DNA from: Streptomyces sp. NBC_00820
GTDB lineage: Bacteria; Actinomycetota; Actinomycetes; Streptomycetales; Streptomycetaceae
DNA: 64,000 bases
Direction of reading: 5' to 3'
Assembly: GCF_036347055.1 (NCBI RefSeq)
Contig: NZ_CP108882.1
Coordinates: 2,121,001 to 2,185,000, forward strand
The number at the start of each line of letters is the position of its first letter. Positions within the stretch are counted from its first letter, which is position 1. Made by a program: the position numbers and the translations under genes. This document shows positions 8,508 through 17,968 of this stretch, piece after piece. The notes under the pieces are model-generated. The model saw nothing but the letters and a program-made list of their open reading frames with translations, was not told the DNA's origin and did no database searches.

Positions 8508-10836
8508 TCCCGGGTCCGCGGGAGCGCCGGGCGACGCGCTGGCGAGCGTCGTCCGGGCGGTGCTGCGCGCGGATCCCGGGCGGGACGCGCTGGGGCTCGC
8601 GGAACTCCTGTGGCTCGCCGGGCTCGGCTCGCCCCCGCCCGCGGCGGCCCCCGAAGCAGCTCGGAGCTTCCCCGGCGCGCTCGCACCCCCGTGGAAGGCA
8701 CCCGGCGCCGACACGGGCCCCGCCGCGCTCGCGCCCGCACCGGCGGAACCCGACGCGAGCGACGAGACGCCCGACGCCGAGGACGAGGGGGTCCCCGAAC
8801 GGCCCGTCGCGGTCCCCGGCCACCAGCGGCTCCTGAGGGAACGTGACCTGTCGCGCGCGCTTCGTCCGTTCAGGCGGAGGTGGCCGCACGGCCGCCTCCG
8901 CCACCTGGACGTCGACTCCACCGTGGCGGAGTACGGCCGTACCGGCGAGCTCTCGCCCGTGTTCTCGCCCGCGCCGGAGCGCTGGTTCGATCTGACGCTG
9001 GCCGTGGACCGCAGTACCTCCATGTCCGTCTGGCAGGAGACGGCCGACGAGCTGGGCCGCCTGCTGGCCTCCCTCAACGCCTTTCGTACGATCCGGATGC
9101 TCACGTTCGACGCCGACCTGCCCGCTCCCGCGCTGCGTCACCACGTCGCACGTCCCGCGCACGGTGCCCAGCTCTCCGGTCCGGCGCGGCCCGGGCCGCG
9201 CGGGCTCGTCCTCGTCTTCTCGGACTGCACGGCCCGCGCGTGGCGGAGCGGGCACCTCTGGGAGCGGCTGCACCAGTGGGGGCGCAGGAGCGTGACCACC
9301 CTCGTCAACCCGCTTCCCACGCGCATCTGGCGGCACGTGGGCGTGGACCTCTCCGCGGTCCGGGTCACGTCTCCGGGGGTACCGGGAGCCCCGAACGGCG
9401 GGCTGCGCTTCCGGGCTCCGCCCCGGGCGGGGGGACTGCCGGTACCGACCGTCACCCTGTCGGCGCAGCCGCTCGCGCGCTGGGCACACACACTGATGCG
9501 GTGCAGTCCGGTCGGGTGCGACGCGCTGCTGGTGCCCGCGTCCGGCGGACGGGCCGTGGAGCGGTGGGAGGCGCCCGCCGAGGCGGACGGTGTGCGGGAG
9601 GACGGGGACGCGCTGGCGAAGGCCTTCCACAACCGGGCCTCGGCCGCGGCGGCGCGGCTGGCCGTGCTGTGCTCGCCCTTTCCGGAGTTCGGTATTCCGC
9701 TGCTGCGGCTGATCGCGGAGGAGCTCGTACCCCGTGCCACGGAGTCCGACCTGGCGGAGTTCCTCGTCGGCGGGCCCGTCGTCCCCGGCAAGCGGCCCCC
9801 GGCCGGCGACGCGGAATCGGCGTGGGTGCGGTACCGGCCGGCGGCCCGGGAGCACTTCATCTCCCTGCTCAGTTCACGCGAGGCGTGGCAGCTCTACGAC
9901 GTGCTGACCCGGGCCGTGGCCCGCGGTCCCGTGCTGCGGACGCGTCCGCGGGGTACCGGGCGGCTGCCGGGCGGGAGTTCCTGGGCGGCCCTGGCGGGCG
10001 GGGCAGCGCTGGCGGAGGCGCCGGCACAGGTGCTGAAGCTGCTGGGGATCGTGCTGGCTCAGGAGCAGGCCGAGGCGCCGGCCGAGAACCTGGCCGGCCA
10101 GGCCGCGGAGAGCGACGGGGCCGAGGGCCCGGTCGACGACGCGGTCGAAGGTCGGGCCGAAGGCGCAAACCCCGCCGAGGGTGCGGCGGAGGCGGGCCCT
10201 ACCGGTGAAGCCGACGAGGAGCGTTTGACCGAGGACAGGTACGTGACGGTCTCAGACGGGAGGTCCGTCACCCTGCGCCGGGGGGAGACGATCAGCCTGA
10301 CGCAGGCCGGGATCAGTCCCCGGAGCGCCATCCGCATCGAGACGAGCTGGACCTGCCGTCGCCGTCGTGGTCTGTTCCGGAACCGCAGCGAAGAAATCGA
10401 CATGGACGTCTCCGCGGTGCTCTTCAGCGAGAGGCAGCCGGTGGACGTGGTGTTCTTCCGTCACCTCCTCAGCGACGACGGGTCCGTCCGGCACAGCGGA
10501 GACAGTCTCGACTCCTCCCGCGCCGGCACCGGCACCGAGTCGCTCCTCGTCGACCTTCGCCGCGTCCCCGTGCACGTCGACGCCATCGTCATCACGCTGA
10601 ACTCCTTCACCGGCCAGTCGCTCGCCGTGGTCGAGAGCGTGACCCTCGGTCTCGTCGATCTGGATCGAGAACACGAGACGGCCGTCTATCCCCTGGCCGG
10701 AGGCGGCACACACACCGCGTGCATCCTGGCCAGACTCAGCCGCGCGGGAACCGATTGGTGCTTGACGGCCCTGGGGATCCCGGCGAGCGGCCGCACGTTC
10801 CAGGACCTGATGCCGGCGATACTGCCCCTCCTCTAG
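8500..10836 (+). CDS. vWA protein fused to C-terminal TerD domain (SAV_2336-like)
   Basis: A 778-residue protein beginning at GTG inside the end of the MoxR gene. The N-terminal ~110 residues are acidic and Pro/Ala-rich after a short helical segment, as in SAV_2336-type proteins. A vWA domain follows with the MIDAS motif DRSTS at Asp170 and the LVFSDC strand. A second helical section is followed by an Ala/Glu/Gly-rich linker (about 520-575). The last 200 residues are a complete TerD domain, strikingly similar to the free TerD at 3603-4181. In the fused copy the Ca2+ site GGDDES has become GTGTES, so metal binding may be reduced. The protein is the likely adaptor between the MoxR motor and the caspase effector. 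Confidence 0.85.
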   Translation: MPDPGSAGAPGDALASVVRAVLRADPGRDALGLAELLWLAGLGSPPPAAAPEAARSFPGALAPPWKAPGADTGPAALAPAPAEPDASDETPDAEDEGVPERPVAVPGHQRLLRERDLSRALRPFRRRWPHGRLRHLDVDSTVAEYGRTGELSPVFSPAPERWFDLTLAVDRSTSMSVWQETADELGRLLASLNAFRTIRMLTFDADLPAPALRHHVARPAHGAQLSGPARPGPRGLVLVFSDCTARAWRSGHLWERLHQWGRRSVTTLVNPLPTRIWRHVGVDLSAVRVTSPGVPGAPNGGLRFRAPPRAGGLPVPTVTLSAQPLARWAHTLMRCSPVGCDALLVPASGGRAVERWEAPAEADGVREDGDALAKAFHNRASAAAARLAVLCSPFPEFGIPLLRLIAEELVPRATESDLAEFLVGGPVVPGKRPPAGDAESAWVRYRPAAREHFISLLSSREAWQLYDVLTRAVARGPVLRTRPRGTGRLPGGSSWAALAGGAALAEAPAQVLKLLGIVLAQEQAEAPAENLAGQAAESDGAEGPVDDAVEGRAEGANPAEGAAEAGPTGEADEERLTEDRYVTVSDGRSVTLRRGETISLTQAGISPRSAIRIETSWTCRRRRGLFRNRSEEIDMDVSAVLFSERQPVDVVFFRHLLSDDGSVRHSGDSLDSSRAGTGTESLLVDLRRVPVHVDAIVITLNSFTGQSLAVVESVTLGLVDLDREHETAVYPLAGGGTHTACILARLSRAGTDWCLTALGIPASGRTFQDLMPAILPLL

Positions 10837-10881
10837 CGGGCGGCGGACCCGGCGAAGCCACACCGGTCCGCCCCCGCCCGC
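10837..10881. terminator. Bidirectional terminator between vWA-terD and uvrB
   Basis: The 50 bases between the two converging stop codons fold into a long hairpin: GCGGGCGGCGGACC (10836-10849) pairs with GGTCCGCC-ccc-GCCCGC (10865-10881), with a three-base bulge and a 15-base loop. No U tract is present, as is common in Streptomyces. Confidence 0.6.
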
Positions 10882-10885
10882 GCGT

Positions 10886-13033
10886 CTACGCGAGGCCTGC
10901 CTCCCGCATCTGCCGCAGTTCCTTCTTCATCTCGGAGACCTCGTCGCGCAGCCGGGCCGCGATCTCGAACTGCAGCTCGGCGGCGGCGGCGCGCATGCGC
11001 TCCGTCATCTCCTCGATCTGCTCGGCGAGTTCGGCCGCCGGACGGTCCGTGGGCACCGCGCCGGCCGCCTTGCCCTTGGCGGACTTGCCGGCCTTCGTGC
11101 CCTTGGCCGCCTTGTCGCCGAGTGACGGAACGGGAGACTTGGCCCCCTTGCCGTCCTTCAGCTTGCGGTATCCGGAGCCCAGCAGTTGTTCGGTGTCGAT
11201 CTCCTCGCGGGCGATCTGCGCGACGATGTCGTTGATCTTCTTGCGCAGCGGCTGCGGGTCGATGCCCTTGGCCTTGTTGTACGCGACCTGCTTCTCCCGG
11301 CGCCGGTTGGTCTCGTCGATGGCCTTCTCCATCGCCGGGGTGATCTTGTCGGCGTACATGTGGACCTGGCCGGAGACATTGCGCGCCGCGCGGCCGATGG
11401 TCTGGATCAGCGAGGTGCCGGAGCGCAGGAAACCCTCCTTGTCGGCGTCCAGGATGGCCACCAGGGACACCTCGGGCAGGTCGAGGCCCTCGCGCAGCAG
11501 GTTGATGCCGACCAGGACGTCGAACTCGCCGGAGCGCAGCTCGCGCAGCAGTTCCACACGGCGCAGGGTGTCGACGTCGCTGTGCAGATAGCGCACCTGG
11601 ATGCCGAGTTCCAGGAAGTAGTCGGTGAGGTCCTCGGCCATCTTCTTGGTGAGCGTGGTGACCAGGACGCGCTCGTCCTTCTCGGTGCGCTTGCGGATCT
11701 CGTGCACCAGGTCGTCGATCTGGCCCTCGGTGGGCTTGACCACGACCTCCGGGTCGATCAGGCCCGTCGGGCGGATGATCTGCTCCACGACGCCGTCACC
11801 GCGCGACAGTTCGTAGGCGCCCGGGGTCGCCGACAGGTAGACGGTCTGCCCGGTGCGCTCCTGGAACTCCTCCCACTTCAGGGGCCGGTTGTCCAGCGCG
11901 GAGGGCAGCCGGAAGCCGTGGTCGACCAGGGTGCGCTTGCGGGAGGCGTCGCCCTCGTACATGGCACCGATCTGCGGGACGGTGACGTGCGACTCGTCGA
12001 TGACGAGCAGGAAGTCGTCCGGGAAGTAGTCGAGCAGGGTGTTGGGCGGGGAGCCGGGCGCGCGGCCGTCGAAGTGCATCGAGTAGTTCTCGACACCGGA
12101 GCAGCTGCCGATCTGGCGGAGCATCTCGATGTCGTACGTGGTGCGCATCCGCAGGCGCTGGGCCTCCAGGAGCTTGCCCTGCTTCTCCAGCTCGGTCAGG
12201 CGCTCGACCATCTCCTTCTCGATGTCGTTGACGGCCCGCTCCAGGCGCTCGGGGCCGGCGACGTAGTGAGAGGCGGGGAAGACGTACAGCTGCTGGTCGT
12301 CGCTGATGATCTCGCCGGTGAGCGGGTGGAGCGTGGACAGCGCCTCGATCTCGTCGCCGAACATCTCGATGCGGACGGCCAGCTCCTCGTAGACCGGGAA
12401 GATCTCGATGGTGTCGCCGCGGACCCGGAAGGTGCCCCGGGTGAAGGCCGTGTCGTTGCGCGTGTACTGGATGTCGACGAAGCGGCGCAGCAGGTCGTCG
12501 CGGTCGATCTCGTCGCCGACCCGCAGGGGGACCATGCGGTCCACGTACTCCTGCGGGGTGCCGAGGCCGTAGATGCAGGACACCGAGGCGACCACCACGA
12601 CGTCACGGCGGGTGAGCAGCGAGTTCGTCGCCGAGTGGCGCAGGCGCTCGACCTCCTCGTTGATCGAGGAGTCCTTCTCGATGTAGGTGTCCGACTGCGG
12701 GACGTACGCCTCGGGCTGGTAGTAGTCGTAGTACGAGACGAAGTACTCGACCGCGTTGTTCGGCAGGAGCTCGCGGAACTCGTTGGCCAGCTGGGCGGCC
12801 AGCGTCTTGTTCGGCGCCATCACCAGGGTGGGGCGCTGGAGCTTCTCGATCATCCACGCGGTGGTGGCGGACTTGCCGGTGCCGGTCGCGCCCAGCAGGA
12901 CGACGTCCTTCTCACCGGCCTCGATGCGCTTGGCCAGGTCGGCGATGGCCGCCGGCTGGTCGCCGCTGGGCTGGTAGGAGCTGACGACCTCGAAAGGCGC
13001 CACCGTGCGTTCGATGTGGGAAACGGGCCGCAT
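10886..13033 (-). CDS. uvrB: UvrABC system protein B (excinuclease helicase subunit)
   Basis: A 715-residue UvrB of normal length. The chosen ATG at 13033 gives [16 protein letters not shown]; the frame extends further upstream but runs into the MHYT gene and has no conservation. Helicase motif I is GATGTGKS, the beta-hairpin region reads [12 protein letters not shown], motif II is VIDESH, motif [11 protein letters not shown], and the C-terminal UVR domain ([18 protein letters not shown]) binds UvrC/UvrA. UvrB takes damaged DNA from UvrA, verifies the lesion and recruits UvrC for incision. A Lys/Ala/Gly-rich linker before the UVR motif is longer than in Gram-negatives. No LexA-like operator was noticed upstream. 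Confidence 0.97.
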   Translation of the reverse strand: MRPVSHIERTVAPFEVVSSYQPSGDQPAAIADLAKRIEAGEKDVVLLGATGTGKSATTAWMIEKLQRPTLVMAPNKTLAAQLANEFRELLPNNAVEYFVSYYDYYQPEAYVPQSDTYIEKDSSINEEVERLRHSATNSLLTRRDVVVVASVSCIYGLGTPQEYVDRMVPLRVGDEIDRDDLLRRFVDIQYTRNDTAFTRGTFRVRGDTIEIFPVYEELAVRIEMFGDEIEALSTLHPLTGEIISDDQQLYVFPASHYVAGPERLERAVNDIEKEMVERLTELEKQGKLLEAQRLRMRTTYDIEMLRQIGSCSGVENYSMHFDGRAPGSPPNTLLDYFPDDFLLVIDESHVTVPQIGAMYEGDASRKRTLVDHGFRLPSALDNRPLKWEEFQERTGQTVYLSATPGAYELSRGDGVVEQIIRPTGLIDPEVVVKPTEGQIDDLVHEIRKRTEKDERVLVTTLTKKMAEDLTDYFLELGIQVRYLHSDVDTLRRVELLRELRSGEFDVLVGINLLREGLDLPEVSLVAILDADKEGFLRSGTSLIQTIGRAARNVSGQVHMYADKITPAMEKAIDETNRRREKQVAYNKAKGIDPQPLRKKINDIVAQIAREEIDTEQLLGSGYRKLKDGKGAKSPVPSLGDKAAKGTKAGKSAKGKAAGAVPTDRPAAELAEQIEEMTERMRAAAAELQFEIAARLRDEVSEMKKELRQMREAGLA

Positions 13034-13073
13034 GGGATCCACCGTACGACCCCGCACTGACAACCGGCCCGGG

Positions 13074-13952
13074 TCAGCGGTTCTGCGGGGTGCGGGAGGC
13101 CAGGGAGCCGGACCGGCGGAGCGGCCCGCGGCCGGCGTCGAGGGCGGGGTGACGGTCCTGGTGGTAGGCGACGGCGGCGGCGGGAACACCCGGCTTGTCC
13201 TCGGCCGGGGTCCGGGGCGGCCGGCCCGTGATCACCAGCGGGTCGAACACCATGACGACTCCGGCGAGGATCAGGAAGGCCAGTGGTCCGATCAGCATCG
13301 GCGCGAGCACGGCGGTCGGTGAGCCGGCCGTGGTGGTTCCCGGGGTGCCGTGCAGGTGGACGGTGAGGGCGGCCATACCGGTGTAGTGCATGCCGCTGAC
13401 GGCCAGGCCCATGCCCAGGCTCGCTCCGATGCTCCACACGAAGCCGCGGACGTGTCCGGCTGCCCAGAGGGCGCTGGTGGCCGCCACGACGGCTATGACG
13501 ACGGAGGCGCCCACGGTGACCGTGTTGTACGCGAACCGCCCGTCGAAGTGCATGCTCGCCATGCCGAGGTAGTGCATCGAGGCGATGCCCAGACCGGTGA
13601 TCGTGCCGCCGGTGAAGAGGGGGGTGCCGGTGGCGCCCCGGTAGCCGACGATGAATATCCCCACGCCCACCATGACGATGGCCAGGCCGAGGCTCGCGTA
13701 GGTCATCGGTTCGTCGTAGTGGATGGGCGCCTTCTGGATGCTGAAGCCCATCATGGCGACGAAGTGCATGGTCCAGATGCCGGAGCCGATCGCGGCCGAG
13801 CCGAGCGCCAGCCACGCGGGCCGCCAGCGGTCCGTGACCAGCAGGGACCGGGTGGTGCAGCGCAGGCCGAGGGCGCCTCCGAGGCAGGCCATGAGAAAGC
13901 CGACCAGAGGGGTGACCACCCCGTAGCTGAATCCGTCGACCGTGCCTTGCAT
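13074..13952 (-). CDS. MHYT-domain integral membrane sensor
   Basis: A 292-residue membrane protein with three MHYT-type motifs, TMHFVAM, SMHYLGM and GMHYTGM, at the outer ends of helices; seven transmembrane segments are visible in the first 230 residues. The Met/His pairs are proposed to bind copper and sense O2, CO or NO. Unlike many relatives it has no GGDEF, EAL or kinase output domain; the C-terminal ~60 residues are a polar cytoplasmic tail rich in Pro and Arg. The ATG at 13952 starts [11 protein letters not shown]; long upstream in-frame sequence is antisense to the GDPD and ogt genes and is not coding. It is divergent from the GDPD gene. Confidence 0.9.
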   Translation of the reverse strand: MQGTVDGFSYGVVTPLVGFLMACLGGALGLRCTTRSLLVTDRWRPAWLALGSAAIGSGIWTMHFVAMMGFSIQKAPIHYDEPMTYASLGLAIVMVGVGIFIVGYRGATGTPLFTGGTITGLGIASMHYLGMASMHFDGRFAYNTVTVGASVVIAVVAATSALWAAGHVRGFVWSIGASLGMGLAVSGMHYTGMAALTVHLHGTPGTTTAGSPTAVLAPMLIGPLAFLILAGVVMVFDPLVITGRPPRTPAEDKPGVPAAAVAYHQDRHPALDAGRGPLRRSGSLASRTPQNR

Positions 13953-13980
13953 GCGCGGCTGCCCTTCCGCTTTCGTGCGT

Positions 13981-13995
13981 CCCGGAATATCCGGG
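13981..13995. promoter_or_regulatory. 15-bp palindrome upstream of the MHYT gene
   Basis: CCCGGA-ATA-TCCGGG is a perfect inverted repeat 28-43 bases before the MHYT start, in the 279-base divergent spacer with GDPD. Its size and position fit a dimeric repressor or activator site; the regulator is unknown. A further hairpin-like AGGACCGC/GCGGTCTG lies just beyond. Confidence 0.4.
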
Positions 13996-14231
13996 ATGTA
14001 CCCCCGTCCCAGGACCGCGAAGGCGGTCTGGGTTGTCGCTGAGAGTATGACCCCCACCGGATTGGTCGAACGATTTTCCGGCAAAGAAACACGGCCTTGC
14101 CCCAGTTGTGCGGCACTGGTGAGCGGAGTTGGACGCGGACGTTCATTCTGTGGTCGTCCTGCGCGTGCGTGTCCCCGGTCCGCTGCGGACAATCTGATGC
14201 TGTCGGTATTCGTTCGACGCGAGGAGTACGC

Positions 14232-15101
14232 ATGCACGCGCGTGCCGCTGCTGTCACGGCCACGGCGATCCTGGGCACCACGGCCCTGCTGTCCCCGGGT
14301 TCCGCCGCCCGGGCCGGCGAGACCGGCGCACCCACGGTGGTCGCACACCGCGGCGCCTCCGCCTACGCTCCCGAGAACACCCTGGCCGCCATCGACAAGG
14401 CCGCCGAGCTGGGCTTCACCTGGGTCGAGAACGACGTCCAGCGCACCAAGGACGGCAGGCTGGTCGTCATCCACGACGACAGCCTGGCGCGCACCACGAA
14501 CGTCGAGGACGTCTTTCCGGGCCGGGCGCCCTGGAAGGTGAAGGACTTCACCGCCGCCGAGATCGCCCGGCTGGACGCGGGCGGCTGGTACTCCCCCGCG
14601 TACAGGGGCACGCGCGTGCCGACACTGGAGCAGTACATGCGCCGGGTCGAGCGCAACCACGAGAAGCTGCTCCTGGAGATCAAGAACCCCGAGCTGTACC
14701 CCGGTATCGAGCAGCAGACCCTGAAGCTCCTCGGCAACGAGAACTGGCTGGACCGGCGGCACCTCGGACGGCTCATCGTGCAGAGCTTCAGCGCGCGGAG
14801 CGTGCGGACCGTGCACGACCTCAAGCCCGCTGTCACCACCGGCTTCCTGGGCAGTCCGCCGGTGTCGCAGCTGCGGCAGTACGCGCGCTTCACCGACCTG
14901 ATCAATCCCTCGTACGGGTCGGTCTCCGCCGGTTACGTCTCCGCCGTGCACGCCGTCACGGGTCCGCATGCCAGGCGGCTCGGGGTGTTCGCCTGGACGG
15001 TGGACGACGCGGCCACCGCCCGGAAAGTGAAGGGTTACGGCGTCGACGGCGTCATCAGCAACAAGCCCGACGTGGTGCGGGCGGCGCTGGGCGCGCGGTG
15101 A
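14232..15101 (+). CDS. Secreted glycerophosphodiester phosphodiesterase
   Basis: A 289-residue GDPD-family enzyme that hydrolyses glycerophosphodiesters to glycerol-3-phosphate and an alcohol. GAGGAG lies six bases before the ATG at 14232. A signal peptide of about 30 residues (MHARAAAVTATAILGTTALL, then Ala-X-Ala before GETGAP) predicts export. The GDPD catalytic pieces are present: HRGASAYAPENT (metal-binding His and the PEN segment), VENDVQ (Glu, Asp) and IHDDSLART (general acid His). The KNPEL segment and the SFS strand complete the TIM barrel. Its likely job is phosphate and glycerol scavenging from phospholipids or teichoic acids outside the cell. No PHO box was identified by eye. Confidence 0.93.
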   Translation: MHARAAAVTATAILGTTALLSPGSAARAGETGAPTVVAHRGASAYAPENTLAAIDKAAELGFTWVENDVQRTKDGRLVVIHDDSLARTTNVEDVFPGRAPWKVKDFTAAEIARLDAGGWYSPAYRGTRVPTLEQYMRRVERNHEKLLLEIKNPELYPGIEQQTLKLLGNENWLDRRHLGRLIVQSFSARSVRTVHDLKPAVTTGFLGSPPVSQLRQYARFTDLINPSYGSVSAGYVSAVHAVTGPHARRLGVFAWTVDDAATARKVKGYGVDGVISNKPDVVRAALGAR

Positions 15102-15156
15102 GCGGTGCCCCTCGGCGGCGGGCGGCGCTGTCAGTGGCGGGTCGTACGGTGGGCCC

Positions 15157-15711
15157 ATGGACACCCATGGGCAGGACGAGCGGCGGGTCGTATGGGCCGT
15201 CGTGGGCACCGGCATCGGCCCGCTGCTGCTGGCCGCCACACGCGACGGGCTGGTCAACGTCGTCTTCCACGTCACCGACGCCGTGCGCGAGCGGGCGCTG
15301 GAAGGGCTGTCGGCCCGGCTGGGCGCCGAGCCCGTCGAGGATCCGGGCTCACCGCTGCTCGCCGAGGCGATACGGCAGCTCGAGGAGTACTTCGCCGGGC
15401 GGCGCCAGGCCTTCGAGCTGCCCCTGGACTGGTCACTGATCTCCGGCTTCAACCGGCAGGTGCTGCGTGAGCTGGCCTCCGGCGTCCCGTACGGCACGGT
15501 GGTGGGATACGGCGATCTGGCCGGACGGGTCGGCCGGCCGGCCGGGGCGCAGGCGGTGGGCGCCGCGATGGGTGCCAACCCGCTGCCGGTCGTCGTGCCG
15601 TGCCACCGGGTGGTGGAGAGCGACGGTGGCATCGGCGGATTCGGGGGTGGTCTGGAGACCAAGCGCAAGCTGCTCGCCCTGGAGGGTGTGCTGCCCGAGC
15701 CGCTGTTCTGA
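15157..15711 (+). CDS. ogt: Methylated-DNA--protein-cysteine methyltransferase
   Basis: A 184-residue O6-alkylguanine-DNA alkyltransferase. The acceptor cysteine sits in VVPCHRVV, followed by the GGIGGFGGG loop and ETKRKLLALEG; the helix-turn-helix PYGTVVGYGDLAGRVGRP with the arginine finger region precedes it. It removes alkyl groups from O6-guanine in a suicide reaction. TACGGT lies six bases before the ATG at 15157, so a leaderless transcript is possible; a second in-frame Met follows three codons later. The neighbouring genes are unrelated in function. Confidence 0.95.
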   Translation: MDTHGQDERRVVWAVVGTGIGPLLLAATRDGLVNVVFHVTDAVRERALEGLSARLGAEPVEDPGSPLLAEAIRQLEEYFAGRRQAFELPLDWSLISGFNRQVLRELASGVPYGTVVGYGDLAGRVGRPAGAQAVGAAMGANPLPVVVPCHRVVESDGGIGGFGGGLETKRKLLALEGVLPEPLF

Positions 15712-15903
15712 GGGTCCGGACACCGCAGCCGGCCGTACCCGGCCCGTACGCGCCGGGTACTGCCGGCTGCGCGCGGGGGGGGCTGGGACGGGACGGCGAC
15801 GGGCTGCGCCGATGTCGCCGTAGGGGGCGGTGGCGTTTAGCCGGGCTCAGGGCCCGCCAGAGATCCAGAGGTGAGTACGGACCGACGGACAGGAGGCGGG
15901 CAC

Positions 15904-16812
15904 ATGGTGCTGGTGATGTCGCAAGAGGTCCGGGAGGCGCTCGGGGCGGGGCGGCCCGTGGTGGCCCTGGAGTCCACGATCATCGCGCACGGGCTGCCGC
16001 GTCCGCACAATCTGCGGGTGGCGCGGGAGCTGGAGGACGTGGTGCGGCGGGAGGGTGCCGTGCCCGCGACCATCGCCGTGCTGGACGGGCGCCCGCACAT
16101 CGGGCTGGACGGGGAGCAACTGGAGCGGGTCGCGAACGAGGACGGCATACGCAAGCTGGGCCATCGTGATCTGCCGTTGGCCGTGGCGACGGGGGCGAGC
16201 GGGGCGACCACGGTCTCGGCGACCGCGCACCTCGCGGCGCTGGCGGGCATCCGGGTGTTCGCCACGGGCGGGCTGGGTGGTGTGCACCGGCAGTGGACGG
16301 TGACGCAGGACGAGTCGGCCGACCTGGGGCTGCTGGCGCGGACGCGGATCACCGTGGTGTGCGCGGGGGTGAAGTCGGTCCTGGACGTGCCGGCGACCCT
16401 GCAGCGGCTGGAGACACTGGGCGTGGCCGTCGCGGGGTACGGCACCGGGCGGTTCCCCGGCTTCTATCTGTCCGACTCCGGGTATCCGGTCGACTGGACG
16501 CTGCGCGACCCGGAGCAGGTGGCGGACGTCATGCGGGCGCAGGACGCGCTCGGCGCGCGGGAGTCGGCGCTGATCGTCGCCAATCCGGTGCCTGAGAAGG
16601 AGCAGCTCGATCCCGCTCTCCACGCGCGCGTGCTCGCCGGCGCGCTCGACGCCTGCGACAAGAAGGGGATCACCGGTCAGGCCGTCACCCCCTTCCTGCT
16701 CGACCACCTGGTCCGGGAGACGGACGGCGCGTCACTGAGGGCCAACCTGGCGGCGGTGCGCGGCAACGTGCGGCTGGCGGCGCGCGTCGCCGTGGCGTGG
16801 GCGCGGGGGTGA
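15904..16812 (+). CDS. psuG: Pseudouridine-5'-phosphate glycosidase
   Basis: A 302-residue PsuG. AGGAGG lies seven bases before the ATG at 15904, which decides this start over the GTG at 15871. Family hallmarks include the opening ALESTIIAHGLP, the KLGHRDLP segment with the catalytic lysine, ATGGLGGVHR, and the NPVPEKEQLD stretch. The enzyme splits pseudouridine 5'-phosphate reversibly to uracil and ribose 5-phosphate, giving salvage of pseudouridine from RNA turnover. GTGA overlap with the PfkB kinase downstream makes a two-gene pseudouridine catabolic operon. Confidence 0.95.
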   Translation: MVLVMSQEVREALGAGRPVVALESTIIAHGLPRPHNLRVARELEDVVRREGAVPATIAVLDGRPHIGLDGEQLERVANEDGIRKLGHRDLPLAVATGASGATTVSATAHLAALAGIRVFATGGLGGVHRQWTVTQDESADLGLLARTRITVVCAGVKSVLDVPATLQRLETLGVAVAGYGTGRFPGFYLSDSGYPVDWTLRDPEQVADVMRAQDALGARESALIVANPVPEKEQLDPALHARVLAGALDACDKKGITGQAVTPFLLDHLVRETDGASLRANLAAVRGNVRLAARVAVAWARG

Positions 16813-17738
16813 GCACGGGCCGGGCAGGGGCGCTGCTGGTCGTCGGGGACGTCATCACCGATGTCGTCGCGCGGCACCGGGGCCCGCTCGCGGCGGGCAC
16901 CGACACCGCCGCCGCGATCCGGACGCTGCCGGGTGGCGCGGGTGCCAACGTGGCCTGCTGGGCCGCCGACGCGGGCTGCCCGGACGTGCGGCTGCTGGGA
17001 CGGGTGGGCGCGGACACGGCACGCTGGCACGAGCGGGAGCTGGCCGCGGCCGGGGTGCGGCCCCGGCTGGTGGTCGATCCGGAGGCCGCGACCGGCACGG
17101 TGATCTGCCTCGTCGACACGGGGGCCGCGGCCGAGCGCACCTTCCTCACGGACAGCGGAGCGTCGCTGCGGCTCGAACCCGCCGACTGGTCGGACGCGTT
17201 GCTCGACGGGGTCGCCCGGTTGCATCTGTCGGGCTACCTGCTGTTCTCGGAGCCGAGCCGGGCCGTCGCGGGGCTGGCGCTCGCGGCGGCACGCGCGCGT
17301 GGGGTTCCGGTCAGCCTGGATCCGGCGTCGGCGGGCTTTCTCCTGGGCCTGGGGATGGACCGTTTCCTGGCGTTCGCGGAAGGGCTGGACGTGCTGCTGC
17401 CCAGCCGGGACGAGGCCTGCCTCCTGACCGGGCTGTCCGACTGGGCGGACGCGGCGGCCAAGTTGAGCCGGCTCGTCCCGTTGGTGGTGGCCAAGTCCGG
17501 TGCGCGCGGGGCGCTGGTGGCCCGGTCGGGGTCCGTGCTCGCGCGCGTTCCGGCCGCACCGGCGACCCCGCGGGACACCACCGGTGCCGGTGACGCCTTC
17601 ACCGGGGCGTTCCTCGCCGCGCTGGTCGCGGGCGCGGATCCCGTGGCGGCGGCGGAACACGGGTGCCGGGCGGGAGCGCGGGCGGTGGAACAGGTGGGCG
17701 CCAGACCACCGCGTCCACGCGCGGGCGAGCAGGCCTGA
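16809..17738 (+). CDS. psuK: PfkB-family pseudouridine kinase
   Basis: A 309-residue ribokinase/PfkB kinase starting at a GTG that overlaps the psuG stop (GTGA). The N-terminal GG motif appears as TLPGGAGANVACWAA and the C-terminal active-site signature as DTTGAGDAFTGAF, with the catalytic Asp. Coupling to psuG makes pseudouridine the probable substrate, phosphorylated to the 5'-phosphate that PsuG cleaves. The C-terminal 20 residues are Pro/Arg-rich and unconserved. Confidence 0.9.
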   Translation: MSTGRAGALLVVGDVITDVVARHRGPLAAGTDTAAAIRTLPGGAGANVACWAADAGCPDVRLLGRVGADTARWHERELAAAGVRPRLVVDPEAATGTVICLVDTGAAAERTFLTDSGASLRLEPADWSDALLDGVARLHLSGYLLFSEPSRAVAGLALAAARARGVPVSLDPASAGFLLGLGMDRFLAFAEGLDVLLPSRDEACLLTGLSDWADAAAKLSRLVPLVVAKSGARGALVARSGSVLARVPAAPATPRDTTGAGDAFTGAFLAALVAGADPVAAAEHGCRAGARAVEQVGARPPRPRAGEQA

Positions 17739-17855
17739 GCAGTTCGGAAAGAACTGAAGAACTGGAGGGCAGGTTCCAGGCCGTGTCCGCGACGTGGCGC
17801 CAAGTCTGCCCGCAGGGCGGGGGTGTACGCGGGCGAGTCCGGCAACATGGCTGGG

Positions 17856-17950
17856 GTTGCCCCCTGCTCGTAGAGCTTGGGGGAGTGCGTGCCAGACGCC
17901 GCAAGGCTGGGGGCACCTCCCACGCCCTTGAGGCAGTGGGGGAGGGACTT
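17856..17950 (+). repeat. Streptomyces-type dispersed intergenic repeat
   Basis: This spacer contains paired C5/G5 tracts (TTGCCCCCTGCTC ... GAGCTTGGGGGAG) and a second hairpin GGGGGCACCTCCCAC ... GTGGGGGAGG. I recognise the AGCTTGGGGGAG / GGGGGCACCTCCC combination as a frequent intergenic repeat in Streptomyces genomes. It may also act as the psuK terminator. The rest of 17739-17855 shows nothing coding. Confidence 0.55.
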
Positions 17951-17968
17951 CGCGGACAGAACATCTAG

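Noticed and set aside
11186-13060. Long open frame (624 codons) antisense to uvrB
   Set aside because: Composition is Asp/Val/Leu/Gly-repetitive with no family resemblance; in high-GC DNA the frame opposite a G/C3-biased gene is often open.
13074-15668. Very long version of the MHYT protein (864 codons)
   Set aside because: The upstream part is antisense to GDPD and ogt; the MHYT N-terminus begins at 13952.
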